Assembly: GCA_902616245.1 (NCBI GenBank) | Contig: CACMSB010000001.1 | Span: 434,001 to 498,000, forward strand | Source: an uncultured Pelagibacteraceae bacterium | Lineage (GTDB): Bacteria; Pseudomonadota; Alphaproteobacteria; Pelagibacterales; Pelagibacteraceae | DNA: 64,000 nt | Direction of reading: 5' to 3' | In this document: one piece after another, positions 16,968 through 25,176 of the stretch | Layout: every line of letters starts with the position of its first letter | Position numbering within the stretch: position 1 is the first letter of the stretch | The notes under the pieces: generated by a model | What the model was told of the DNA's origin: nothing | What the model saw: the letters and a program-made list of their open reading frames with translations, nothing else | Databases searched by the model: none | Translations under genes and position numbers: made by a program

Positions 16968-19541
16968 TTAAGCAACCATACTCTCTGCTTTTTGAAGATC
17001 TACAGCAACTAGTTGGCTAATTCCTTTTTCTGGCATTGTTACACCATATAGTCTGTCCATTTTAGACATGGTTAAAGCGTGATGAGTTACAATAATAAAT
17101 CTTGTAGATGTGATTTTAGTTAGTTCCGTCAAAAGATTGCAAAATCTTGTTACATTCGCATCATCGAGAGGTGCGTCTACTTCATCGAGAACACATATTG
17201 GAGCTGGATTAGTAAGAAACACTGCAAAGATTAATGATAAAGCAGTCAAAGCTTGTTCACCTCCAGATAATAAAGTTATTGATTGTAATCTTTTTCCTGG
17301 CGGACTTACCAACATTTCTAATCCCGCATCCAAGGGATCATCAGAGTCCACTAGTTCTAGTTTTGCACTACCTCCATTAAATAGTTTTGTATAAACTTCA
17401 TTGAACTTTCTATTCACTTTTTCAAAAGCATCTAGAAGTCTTTCCCTACCTTTCTGATTGAGTTCAGTAATACTTTCTTTTAACTTTATAATTGCAGTTA
17501 CTAAATCTTGTCTATCTTTTTCCATTTTCTTAATTTCATCTTCATATTTTGAAGTCTCTTCGTCTGCTCTTAAGTTAACCGAGCCTAATTTTTCTCTTTC
17601 CCTTTTTCTTTCATCAAGCAATTCCTCTTGTGTTACTGTATCTGGATATTCAGATACATCTTTTAAGTTTGAAAAATTCAGTATCTCCTCTTCTTTTAAA
17701 TTAAGTTCTGTTGATACTCTTTCTAGCAAATCATTTCTTCTTTTATTCAAACCATCGATTGTTGCTCCAGAGCTTGCCTTTCGCTCTCTTATTTCAATAG
17801 ACTCTTCTTTTGTTGTATTTAGATTACTTCTTAATTCGTTAATCTCTTTATCTAGCTCATCTATTAATATTTCATTATCACTTTTTTCTTTTTCAGAAAT
17901 TCTTAAACTTTCTGATATTTGTCCTTTTCTTTCAGCTTGTGTTTGAGGTTGTTTTTCAAGGCTATCTAATTTTTTTTGTTGAGTATCTTTTCTACTATTT
18001 AATTCATTAATCATTTTTTCAGAATTTACCAATAAGTTTTTCCAACTTTCTATCTCTTGATCAATGATTTTAATTCTTTCACTTCTTTTTATTGACTCTT
18101 TTTTAATATTTTGATTTGCACTAAATGCTTCAGCGTATTCTTCTTGTAGACCTTTGATTTCTTCGTTTTTCTTAGTTACTGTTATCGCTAAATCATTGTC
18201 ATGCATTTCATTAATTTTCATTTTTAAAAATGAAAGATTTATTTTGCATTCATCTATTAAATTAGTTGCACCATTGATATTGTTCTCTGAGAGCATTTCT
18301 TTTGCTTTATCTAACTGCTCACTTGCTAAATCAATAGTTTCTGAATTCTTTTTTAGAGTATCAAGGTTTAGATTTTCTAGTATTCTCTCTAATTTATCTT
18401 GCTCATCTTTTAATTTTCCTTTTGCATTTACAAGATCTAAACCTGACAATTTTTCAGTTTCATAATATTTTGAATCGACTGTAATTAAATTTTCTTTTTC
18501 TTCTCTAAGTCTTTTTTCATTAGAGTTTGCATCAATGATTATACTTTTTTCTCTTACAATATCCTCATCTATTACACTTAAAGCCTTTCTAATTGATTGT
18601 ATTTCATCGTTAACCCTGTCTTTTTCTTCATCTAAACTCTTTAATTCTAAATTTAATCTTTGAATTTTTGACAAGTTTTCTTGATTTTTTTCTCTTATAG
18701 GATTTACATTCTTATTCTTTTCAATAATCTTCATGCTTAAATCTTCTAATTTATCATTGAAGGACTTAACTTGATCATCAGCCTCATTGTTGATCTCATT
18801 CTCTACTCTAATTTCATTATCAATTTCTAAAAGACGTAAATAATATAAACCTGCCTCAACTTTTTTTATTTCTTCTGAAATAGATTTGTATTTTGCAGCT
18901 TCTTCAGCTTGCTTTTGCAAATTTGCTAATTGTCTTTCCTGTTGTCTTCGTAATTCATCTGCCCTTTTTAAATTATTTTCAGCCGCGCCCAATCTTAATT
19001 CTGCTTCGTGTCGTCTAACATGTAAACCTGCTATACCAGCTGCTTCTTCTAATATAGCTCTACGATCAGAAGGTTTTGCCGTGACCAATGCTCCAATTCT
19101 ACCTTGACTAATAATCGAAGGTGAATGAGCACCCGTTGATAAGTCTGCAAAAAACATCTGAGCATCTTTTGCCCTAACTTCTTTGCCATTTATATAAAAT
19201 TTTGAGCCTTTATCTTTTTCTATTTTTCTTCTTATTTCAATTTCATCGAGCTCATTATATTGTAGAGGACCATCCTTGTTGTCATTTGATAAGCTCACTA
19301 AAACTTCTGCAATATTTTTTGATGGTTTGTTTGAAGTTCCAGAAAATATAACGTCTTCCATTCCTGAACCTCTCATACTTTTTGCTGATGTCTCACCCAT
19401 ACACCATCGCAACGACTCCACTATATTTGATTTGCCACAACCGTTTGGACCAACTATCCCAGTTAAACCTTCTTCAATCAGGAAATTTGTTTTTTCAGCA
19501 AAAGATTTAAATCCATTTAGTTGGATTTTTTTAAATTCCAT
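16968..19541 (-). CDS. smc: SMC chromosome-segregation ATPase, short and apparently hingeless
   Basis: An SMC-family ATPase that organises and segregates the chromosome. The head is complete: Walker A GPNGCGKSN (about residues 32-40), the N-terminal half with ISQGRIG, and, near the C-terminus, the signature TLLSGGEQALTALSL and Walker B ICVLDEVDAPLDD. The two head halves are joined by about 550 residues of charged coiled coil. At 857 aa it is about 300 aa shorter than typical bacterial SMC. I find no glycine-rich globular hinge domain between the coils. ScpA/ScpB partners are not in the window. Confidence 0.93.
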   Translation of the reverse strand: MEFKKIQLNGFKSFAEKTNFLIEEGLTGIVGPNGCGKSNIVESLRWCMGETSAKSMRGSGMEDVIFSGTSNKPSKNIAEVLVSLSNDNKDGPLQYNELDEIEIRRKIEKDKGSKFYINGKEVRAKDAQMFFADLSTGAHSPSIISQGRIGALVTAKPSDRRAILEEAAGIAGLHVRRHEAELRLGAAENNLKRADELRRQQERQLANLQKQAEEAAKYKSISEEIKKVEAGLYYLRLLEIDNEIRVENEINNEADDQVKSFNDKLEDLSMKIIEKNKNVNPIREKNQENLSKIQRLNLELKSLDEEKDRVNDEIQSIRKALSVIDEDIVREKSIIIDANSNEKRLREEKENLITVDSKYYETEKLSGLDLVNAKGKLKDEQDKLERILENLNLDTLKKNSETIDLASEQLDKAKEMLSENNINGATNLIDECKINLSFLKMKINEMHDNDLAITVTKKNEEIKGLQEEYAEAFSANQNIKKESIKRSERIKIIDQEIESWKNLLVNSEKMINELNSRKDTQQKKLDSLEKQPQTQAERKGQISESLRISEKEKSDNEILIDELDKEINELRSNLNTTKEESIEIRERKASSGATIDGLNKRRNDLLERVSTELNLKEEEILNFSNLKDVSEYPDTVTQEELLDERKREREKLGSVNLRADEETSKYEDEIKKMEKDRQDLVTAIIKLKESITELNQKGRERLLDAFEKVNRKFNEVYTKLFNGGSAKLELVDSDDPLDAGLEMLVSPPGKRLQSITLLSGGEQALTALSLIFAVFLTNPAPICVLDEVDAPLDDANVTRFCNLLTELTKITSTRFIIVTHHALTMSKMDRLYGVTMPEKGISQLVAVDLQKAESMVA

Positions 19542-19549
19542 TCACTGAC

Positions 19550-20125
19550 TTATATCAGTTTTTCAATGTATTTTTTTAATTTTTTGTAGTTTGAGTGATT
19601 TTCAAACTTTTTTCCGTTAATTATGACTGTAGGAGTAGCATTCACTTTATACTTTTTAACACCTTCGATTCGGTCTTCTAAAATATGATCCTCTATCTTT
19701 TTATTAGCCAAGCACTTATCAAAATCAAGATTATATTCAGTGTTATCGATAAATTTTTTCATTGCTTGATTTGCTTCTAATTCATTTTTTCCCTTGATCC
19801 ACTTATCTTGATTTAAATAAAGGTGATGCAAAATTTCATGCTCACCATCATTTCTACAATGCGCTAATTTAGTTGCATTAAATGCAATGATATCTAATGG
19901 GAAGCTTTTAAATTCTATTGAAATCAATCCTTTATCAATAAAATCCTCTTTTAGTTTAGGATAAATATTTTTATGAAAATTTGCACAATGACCACAAGTT
20001 AAAGATTCAAAAACCATTAACTTAACTTTAGAGTCTGCATTCCCTACTAAAATTGGTTTAACTTCAGAATTAGCATTAATGAAATTAAAAAAAATTAAAA
20101 TTGAGACAAGAATTATTTTTTTCAT
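19550..20125 (-). CDS. DsbA-like periplasmic thiol-disulfide oxidoreductase
   Basis: A 191-aa thioredoxin-fold protein with a signal peptide (about residues 1-20) and the active site CGHC at 44-47 (ESLTCGHCANFH). The cis-proline loop NATPTVIING lies near residue 165. It belongs to the DsbA/DsbG-like thioredoxin group used by alphaproteobacteria for disulfide formation outside the cytosol. The start overlaps the end of the DUF721 gene by four bases, and smc follows eight bases later. An oxidase role is likely but not provable from sequence. Confidence 0.9.
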   Translation of the reverse strand: MKKIILVSILIFFNFINANSEVKPILVGNADSKVKLMVFESLTCGHCANFHKNIYPKLKEDFIDKGLISIEFKSFPLDIIAFNATKLAHCRNDGEHEILHHLYLNQDKWIKGKNELEANQAMKKFIDNTEYNLDFDKCLANKKIEDHILEDRIEGVKKYKVNATPTVIINGKKFENHSNYKKLKKYIEKLI

Positions 20126-20604
20126 TTTATTTTAAAATGTTTACTTAGCTCTAAAAGTGAGTTTTTTATTTTGTTATTTTTAATATTATTTATGCTCTTT
20201 ATATGTTTATTTTTTGTCGCATTAATAGCGGTATTTTTATGGCTTTCTTCAATTTTTCCATCAAATGTATTCAATTTAATGTCATCTAAAACATGATAGC
20301 CAAAAAAAACATTAATTTTTTTTATTATTTCTTTTTTAGAATACTCAACGTCAACTTCATTTCCCCTCTTTACTAAAATATTTAAACGACTGCCCGATAA
20401 CTTGTTTGAACTTTTATATGACTTAGGAAAGCTTACTTTAAATAAATCTTTACCTACTAAATATTTCCAATTATCTAAAGTTTCATTATAAATTTTACCT
20501 TTTTTACTAATTATTCTTTTTGCTTCTGTGGGTAAAGTATCTTTAAAAGATCTTAAACCTTGAATGGAATTATATCTCTGCTTAGTATTATGTTTTTGAC
20601 TCAT
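20122..20604 (-). CDS. DUF721 protein, DciA-like
   Basis: A 160-aa protein with a DUF721 domain (about residues 25-120; WKYLVGKDLFKVSFPKSYK, later LNILVKRGNEVDVEYSKKEII). In many bacteria without a phage-type helicase loader this family (DciA) loads the replicative helicase. The rest of the protein is lysine- and asparagine-rich. The start codon is back to back with the proposed mutY start, with no bases between them. It heads the long minus-strand run that contains smc and the F0 genes. Confidence 0.75.
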   Translation of the reverse strand: MSQKHNTKQRYNSIQGLRSFKDTLPTEAKRIISKKGKIYNETLDNWKYLVGKDLFKVSFPKSYKSSNKLSGSRLNILVKRGNEVDVEYSKKEIIKKINVFFGYHVLDDIKLNTFDGKIEESHKNTAINATKNKHIKSINNIKNNKIKNSLLELSKHFKIK

Positions 20605-21597
20605 ATGAATAATAAAAACATACCAAATAAAATTCTACATTGGTACGATAATAATAAAAGAATTTTACCTTGGAGAAAAAAAGTTTCTCAGAAACAAAAA
20701 GAATATTTTACGTTTGTTAGTGAATTTATGTTGCAGCAAACCCAAGTAAAAACTGTTATTCCTTATTTTGAAAAATTTGTAAAACAAATTCCAACCTTTC
20801 AATCATTGGCAGATGTTGATGAAAAAATCTTAATGAAACATTGGGAAGGTCTTGGTTATTATTCAAGAGCAAGAAATCTAAAAAAAAGTGCAATTAAAAT
20901 TCTTAAAGATTTCAACGGTAAGTTGCCAAAATCTTATGAAAAGTTAATACAATTACCAGGGGTAGGTGAATATACATCTAAAGCAATAATGTCTATAGCA
21001 TTTAACATTAAAACTATCCCTTTAGATGGAAATGTAGAGAGAATTCTTAAAAGAACTTTACATTTAAAAAAGCAGAGTGAAATATCTAAAGATTTTTTAA
21101 AAACAAAGATTAATTTTTTTGGACTGTCCGATCGTGCTAGCAATTACTCTCAAGCAATTATGGAATTAGGTGCTTTAATTTGCAAACCAAAAAATCCAAG
21201 TTGTAAAGAATGTCCATTAAGTAAAAATTGTATATCTTTAAAAAAAAATGATTTTGAATTAACTAAAATTAATAAAGAAATAAAAACTAAATATTTTGAA
21301 GCAACTATTTACAAAAAACAAAATAATTACTTATTGGTTAAAAATGATAAATTTAAATTTTTAAAAAATATGCCAATTTTTCCTATGACTGAAGTTCGAG
21401 AAAGTAAGTATAATTATTCAAATAATAAAAAAATTAATATAAAATTATCTAATATGGAAATGAAAATTTTGTTGAATAACTCAAAAAGACCTCCAAAGAT
21501 TAAAAATAAAATATTAATTAAAAAAGATAAATTAAGCTCAGAAATAATTCCATCATTTACTAAAAAAATATTTTATACCATCTCAAAATCTGAATGA
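20605..21597 (+). CDS. mutY: A/G-specific adenine DNA glycosylase
   Basis: It removes adenine mispaired with 8-oxoguanine. I start at ATG 20605 (NNKNIPNKILHWYDNNKRILPWR, like the E. coli N-terminus), giving 330 aa. ATG 20590 is an alternative. Seen are the helix-hairpin-helix LPGVGEYTSKAIMS, the catalytic EFMLQQTQV and LDGNVERIL, and a complete [4Fe-4S] loop of C-X6-C-X2-C-X5-C (CKPKNPSCKECPLSKNC). A degenerate C-terminal NUDIX-like domain follows. It overlaps the next gene by four bases. Confidence 0.95.
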   Translation: MNNKNIPNKILHWYDNNKRILPWRKKVSQKQKEYFTFVSEFMLQQTQVKTVIPYFEKFVKQIPTFQSLADVDEKILMKHWEGLGYYSRARNLKKSAIKILKDFNGKLPKSYEKLIQLPGVGEYTSKAIMSIAFNIKTIPLDGNVERILKRTLHLKKQSEISKDFLKTKINFFGLSDRASNYSQAIMELGALICKPKNPSCKECPLSKNCISLKKNDFELTKINKEIKTKYFEATIYKKQNNYLLVKNDKFKFLKNMPIFPMTEVRESKYNYSNNKKINIKLSNMEMKILLNNSKRPPKIKNKILIKKDKLSSEIIPSFTKKIFYTISKSE

Positions 21598-22718
21598 AAA
21601 AAGTTGCAATTGTTGGAGCTGGTATATCTGGTTTGTATCTTGCAAATGAATTAAACAAAAATACTGAAATAGACTATAAAATATTTGAAAAAAAAGATTA
21701 CCTCAATTTAAATGAAGGTTATGGTATTCAACTTTCAGTTAATAGTATTAATTTGTTGAATAAAATTGGATTTAAAAATATTTCAGCATCAGATGTTTAT
21801 TATCCAACAAAAGTAAACTTTTTCCAGGCTAATAATATTAAAAAGATTTGTGAAATTGATTTAAAGCAATTCAATAATGTAAACGACCGCTACACAACAC
21901 TTAAAAGATCAACATTAATAAAGTTTTTAATTGGTAATATTCCTGAGGAAAAAATTCAATTTAAAGCCGATATTCAAAATATCGAATATAATGAAAAAAT
22001 AAAGATTTCTTGGAATAATAAGAATGAAAGTTTCGATTATATAGTAATTGCAGACGGTGTTTTTTCAAAATTAAAATCCCAAATATCCAATAATCATTTA
22101 AACCCAATTTTTAATGGGAACATTGCTTTAAGGGCGAATTTAAAACAACATAAAAAAGATAATATTTCTGTTTATATGGGGTCAAATTTTCACTATGTAA
22201 CTTATCCTGTAAATCAAAAACTCGAATATAATTTCGTTGCTATAATCAAAAAGAAACTAACTACTAAAGAAATTGAAGATAAAAATATTCTTAATTCAGA
22301 AACATTTATAAAATCTTTAAAAGACTTTATTTCAAAAAATTCTATTATAAATTTGGAAAGTTTAGCAAATATAAAGTGTTTTCCTGTATTTGTGAGCACT
22401 GAATTACCCACACTAAAATATCAAAATACTTATTTGAGTGGAGATGCTTTATTTGCTTTTCCACCTTCTTTTGCACAAGGTGCTTCTCAAAGTATTGAAA
22501 CAGCAAATGGTATTTTAGAAAATATTACAAGTTCAAATAGTATTTATAAAGATAAGGTAAATAAAATATTACTAGTAAATAAAAGATCTAAATTAAACCA
22601 TTTTGCCTTCCATTTAACTAATCCAATAATAATATTAATTAGAAATATCGTTTTGAAATTTTTATCAAAAAATAAAAAATTTCTAGAGAGTTATCTTGGA
22701 AAAATTTATAGAAATTAA
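21594..22718 (+). CDS. FAD-dependent monooxygenase (UbiH/PHBH fold)
   Basis: A 374-aa flavoprotein hydroxylase of the FAD_binding_3 family. It has the N-terminal Rossmann motif VGAGISGLYLANEL, the central IADGVFSKLK (DG motif), and the late GDALFAFPPSFAQGASQSIE (GD motif that binds the ribityl chain). A short helical C-terminus follows. The substrate is not evident; ubiquinone hydroxylases and aromatic-ring monooxygenases share this pattern. It overlaps mutY at the start and meets ccrM tail to tail with a four-base overlap. Confidence 0.82.
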   Translation: MKKVAIVGAGISGLYLANELNKNTEIDYKIFEKKDYLNLNEGYGIQLSVNSINLLNKIGFKNISASDVYYPTKVNFFQANNIKKICEIDLKQFNNVNDRYTTLKRSTLIKFLIGNIPEEKIQFKADIQNIEYNEKIKISWNNKNESFDYIVIADGVFSKLKSQISNNHLNPIFNGNIALRANLKQHKKDNISVYMGSNFHYVTYPVNQKLEYNFVAIIKKKLTTKEIEDKNILNSETFIKSLKDFISKNSIINLESLANIKCFPVFVSTELPTLKYQNTYLSGDALFAFPPSFAQGASQSIETANGILENITSSNSIYKDKVNKILLVNKRSKLNHFAFHLTNPIIILIRNIVLKFLSKNKKFLESYLGKIYRN

Positions 22719-23788
22719 GTAGTTGGCCTTAGTCTTTGCCTCAAATCATCAATTGGTTTGAGGGAATTACCTGATTTATAATACCAAAAAGTCCAACCGT
22801 TACAGCTCTCAGCACCTAATATTTGTGCAGCAACTTTATGAATTGATCCTTCTGATTTCCGATATTTTATACTACCATCAATCATAATTTTCGCATTGAT
22901 TTGTTTTTTTTGATCAAAAATCTCAGTACCAGGTTTAATAATTCCTAATTCAACCAAAGATCCAAATGGCACTCTTGGCTTGGATCTATTATTTTTTATA
23001 GTATCTAAATATTCATCTTCTATAATTTTTGTGTTTTTAATTCTTTTACTTGCAGCTTCAAAATAGTTTTTTTCTTTTTCTACCCCAAAATAATTTCTAC
23101 CTAACTTTTTTGAAACTACAGCAGTTGTTCCCGTACCAAGAAACGGGTCCAATATTAAATCACCTTTATTCGATGATGCTAATATAATTCTGTGCAATAA
23201 AGACTCTGGTTTTTGCGTTGAGTGAACTTTATTACCATTATTTTTAAGTCTTTCTTTTCCATTACATATAGGTAAATTCCATGTAGATCTCATCTGTAGA
23301 TCATCGTTTAAACATTTAAGTGATTGATAATTAAAAGTATATTTTGAGCCTTCACTTTTTGAGGCCCATATAAGTGTTTCGTGCGCATTCGTAAAACGTG
23401 TTCCTCTAAAATTTGGCATAGGATTATTTTTATTCCAAATCACATCATTTAGTATCCAAAAACCTAAATCTTGCATTTTTGAACCAACTCTAAAAATATT
23501 ATGATAACTTCCTATGACCCATATAGATCCATTTTTTTTTAAAATTCTTTTACATTCTTTAAGCCATTGAACTGAAAACTCATCATAACTTTTAAAACTA
23601 TCAAATTTATCCCACGCATCGTCTACAGCATCGACTTTAGATCTATCAGGTCGACTTAATTCTTTTTTCAGTTGAAGGTTGTAAGGTGGATCTGCAAATA
23701 TAAGATCAAAACTTTCAGCCGGAATTTTTTTTAATTCCTTAATACTATCTCCGTTAACAATTTTATTTTTTATGTCTGAAATAATCAT
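22715..23788 (-). CDS. ccrM: Adenine-N6 DNA methyltransferase CcrM (GANTC)
   Basis: The cell-cycle methyltransferase of alphaproteobacteria, which methylates adenine in GANTC. From ATG 23788 it is 357 aa. It is beta-class in order: DPPY catalytic motif first (LIFADPPYNLQL), then DPFLGTGTT for SAM binding. The conserved GSYHNIFRVG, NPMPNFRGTRF and the CcrM C-terminal domain (EPRVPFG-type PRVPFGSLVE, then CNGWTFWY) follow. A longer frame from TTG 23830 would consume the likely promoter, so I prefer the internal ATG. A GANTC site lies just upstream of the start. Confidence 0.95.
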   Translation of the reverse strand: MIISDIKNKIVNGDSIKELKKIPAESFDLIFADPPYNLQLKKELSRPDRSKVDAVDDAWDKFDSFKSYDEFSVQWLKECKRILKKNGSIWVIGSYHNIFRVGSKMQDLGFWILNDVIWNKNNPMPNFRGTRFTNAHETLIWASKSEGSKYTFNYQSLKCLNDDLQMRSTWNLPICNGKERLKNNGNKVHSTQKPESLLHRIILASSNKGDLILDPFLGTGTTAVVSKKLGRNYFGVEKEKNYFEAASKRIKNTKIIEDEYLDTIKNNRSKPRVPFGSLVELGIIKPGTEIFDQKKQINAKIMIDGSIKYRKSEGSIHKVAAQILGAESCNGWTFWYYKSGNSLKPIDDLRQRLRPTT

Positions 23789-23799
23789 TTTATATTTTT

Positions 23800-23830
23800 G
23801 AATTAGACTCCAGTCAGGAGACCACGTCAA
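23800..23830 (-). promoter_or_regulatory. Possible ccrM promoter containing a GANTC site
   Basis: On the minus strand TTGACG (23830-23825) and TAATTC (23805-23800) resemble -35 and -10 boxes with a 19-base spacer. GAGTC (23810-23806), a CcrM target, abuts the -10 box directly. The inverted repeat CTCC-N5-GGAG also lies in the spacer. The start codon at 23788 would be about 11 bases after the -10 box. Control of ccrM by its own mark is known in Caulobacter; here it is inferred. Confidence 0.4.
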
Positions 23831-23866
23831 CCTGTGATTGAATTTAATGATTGATAATTGTTATGG

Positions 23867-24442
23867 TTATTTTTTAAGACTCAATATCTTGTGTATTGGT
23901 TGGAAGGTTTTTCTATGAAATCTAGTCACTCCAAATTTTTTAATAGCTTTAATATGATCCCTAGTTCCATAACCTGCATTATTATCCCAACCGTATTTTT
24001 TAAAAGAAAAAGACATTTTTTTCATTAGCTTATCTCTTTCAACTTTAGCAATAATCGATGCGGCTGAAATTTCAGGAATTTTTTCATCACCTTTTATAAT
24101 AGTTTTAATCACATAATTTTTTAAGTCTGGTGGTTTATTACCATCTATTAAAACTTTTTTAGGTTTCAATTTGAGTTTCTTAATTGCTCTTTTCATTGAA
24201 AGTAGGCTAGCATTTAAAATATTAATTTTTTCAATTTCCTTTATTGATGCAGTTCCCAACGCCCAAACTGAATTTTTTTTTATATATTTAGCTAAAGTTT
24301 CCCTCTGAATTTTGTTAAGTTTTTTTGAATCTTTAAGAATTTTTCTATTAATTTCTTTATTTAATATAACGGCCGCTGCATAAACTGGTCCTACAAGGCT
24401 TCCTCTTCCAACTTCATCAACTCCAGCAATAACTTTTTTCAT
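23867..24442 (-). CDS. rnhB: Ribonuclease HII
   Basis: It removes ribonucleotides from DNA and RNA primers. The 191-aa protein has the catalytic DE pair in GVDEVGRGSLVGPV (D9, E10), then VLIDGNK and the ASIIAKVERDK segment with the later acids. The C-terminal GYGTRDHIKAIKKFG is typical. It follows the UDG gene after 19 bases and precedes ccrM by 78 bases on the same strand. With rnhA at 7828 the window holds both RNase H types. Confidence 0.96.
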   Translation of the reverse strand: MKKVIAGVDEVGRGSLVGPVYAAAVILNKEINRKILKDSKKLNKIQRETLAKYIKKNSVWALGTASIKEIEKINILNASLLSMKRAIKKLKLKPKKVLIDGNKPPDLKNYVIKTIIKGDEKIPEISAASIIAKVERDKLMKKMSFSFKKYGWDNNAGYGTRDHIKAIKKFGVTRFHRKTFQPIHKILSLKK

Positions 24443-24461
24443 ATAAAATATTATTAAAAAT

Positions 24462-25166
24462 TTAAATCTCTAAACCAGTTTCATCTATTTTTTTTCTAAT
24501 TTCTTTGAGATCGGCCCAAGAATATTTTTTTTGTTCTGCTTGTCTTAGCAGATATGCTGGGTGAAAAGTTATCATTGTTAAAAATGTTTTATTATTAATT
24601 ATTACTTCCTTCCATTTTCCTCTTTCTTTAGAAATTTTAATTTTATTCCCGAAGAGCGCTTCCATTGCTGTGCTTCCCATTAAAATAAGTATTTCTGGAT
24701 TTATAATCGAAATATGTTTTCTTAAATATTCAGAGTATCTATTTATTTCTGATATTTCAGGCTTTCGGTTATTTGGAGGTCTATAATTTACAACATTAGT
24801 AATATAAACGTTAGTTCTATCTAAATTAATAGCTTTTAACATTTTATTTAAAAGCATTCCTGCATCACCAACAAAAGGTTTTCCTAATTCATCTTCTTTT
24901 TGTCCAGGTCCTTCACCTACAATCATTATTTTTGAAGATGAATTTCCATCACTGAAAACAAGATTTTTTGCACTATTTTTTAGTTCACAATCTTCAATCT
25001 TTTCTATTTCAACTCTAAGTTTTGCTAATTCCTCAGATTTTTCCTCATTAAGAGTATTATTTTTAAATCTATTTATTGGCTTATTGCTAAATTCATACTC
25101 AATACCTAGTTCGTTTAATAAATCATTATCAAATATGTCATTTTGATTTTTTTCATTTAAAGTCAT
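24462..25166 (-). CDS. Uracil-DNA glycosylase, family 4-like, lacking Fe-S cysteines
   Basis: A 234-aa protein of the uracil-DNA glycosylase superfamily. Motif 1 is GEGPGQKEDELGKPFVGDAG (84-103), motif 2 is HPAYLLR (H202), and the segment NVVNYRPPNNRKP aligns with the family-4 KCRPPGNR region. Family-4 enzymes normally hold a [4Fe-4S] cluster through four cysteines. Here only C60 (DCELKNSAK) remains; the others read as N63, Y128 and Y144 or nearby. The N-terminal 50 residues are poorly conserved. It is divergent from the TPR gene, with ten bases between starts. Confidence 0.85.
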   Translation of the reverse strand: MTLNEKNQNDIFDNDLLNELGIEYEFSNKPINRFKNNTLNEEKSEELAKLRVEIEKIEDCELKNSAKNLVFSDGNSSSKIMIVGEGPGQKEDELGKPFVGDAGMLLNKMLKAINLDRTNVYITNVVNYRPPNNRKPEISEINRYSEYLRKHISIINPEILILMGSTAMEALFGNKIKISKERGKWKEVIINNKTFLTMITFHPAYLLRQAEQKKYSWADLKEIRKKIDETGLEI

Positions 25167-25176
25167 AAAGTAAAAA

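Noticed and set aside
18154..19548. Several plus-strand frames of 70-100 aa across smc
   Set aside because: They are antisense to a certain coding region and serine/phenylalanine-rich, as expected of shadows of a Lys/Glu-rich coiled coil.
23789..23830. Longer CcrM start at TTG 23830
   Set aside because: The family N-terminus begins near the internal ATG 23788, and the extra codons cover promoter-like boxes and the GANTC site.
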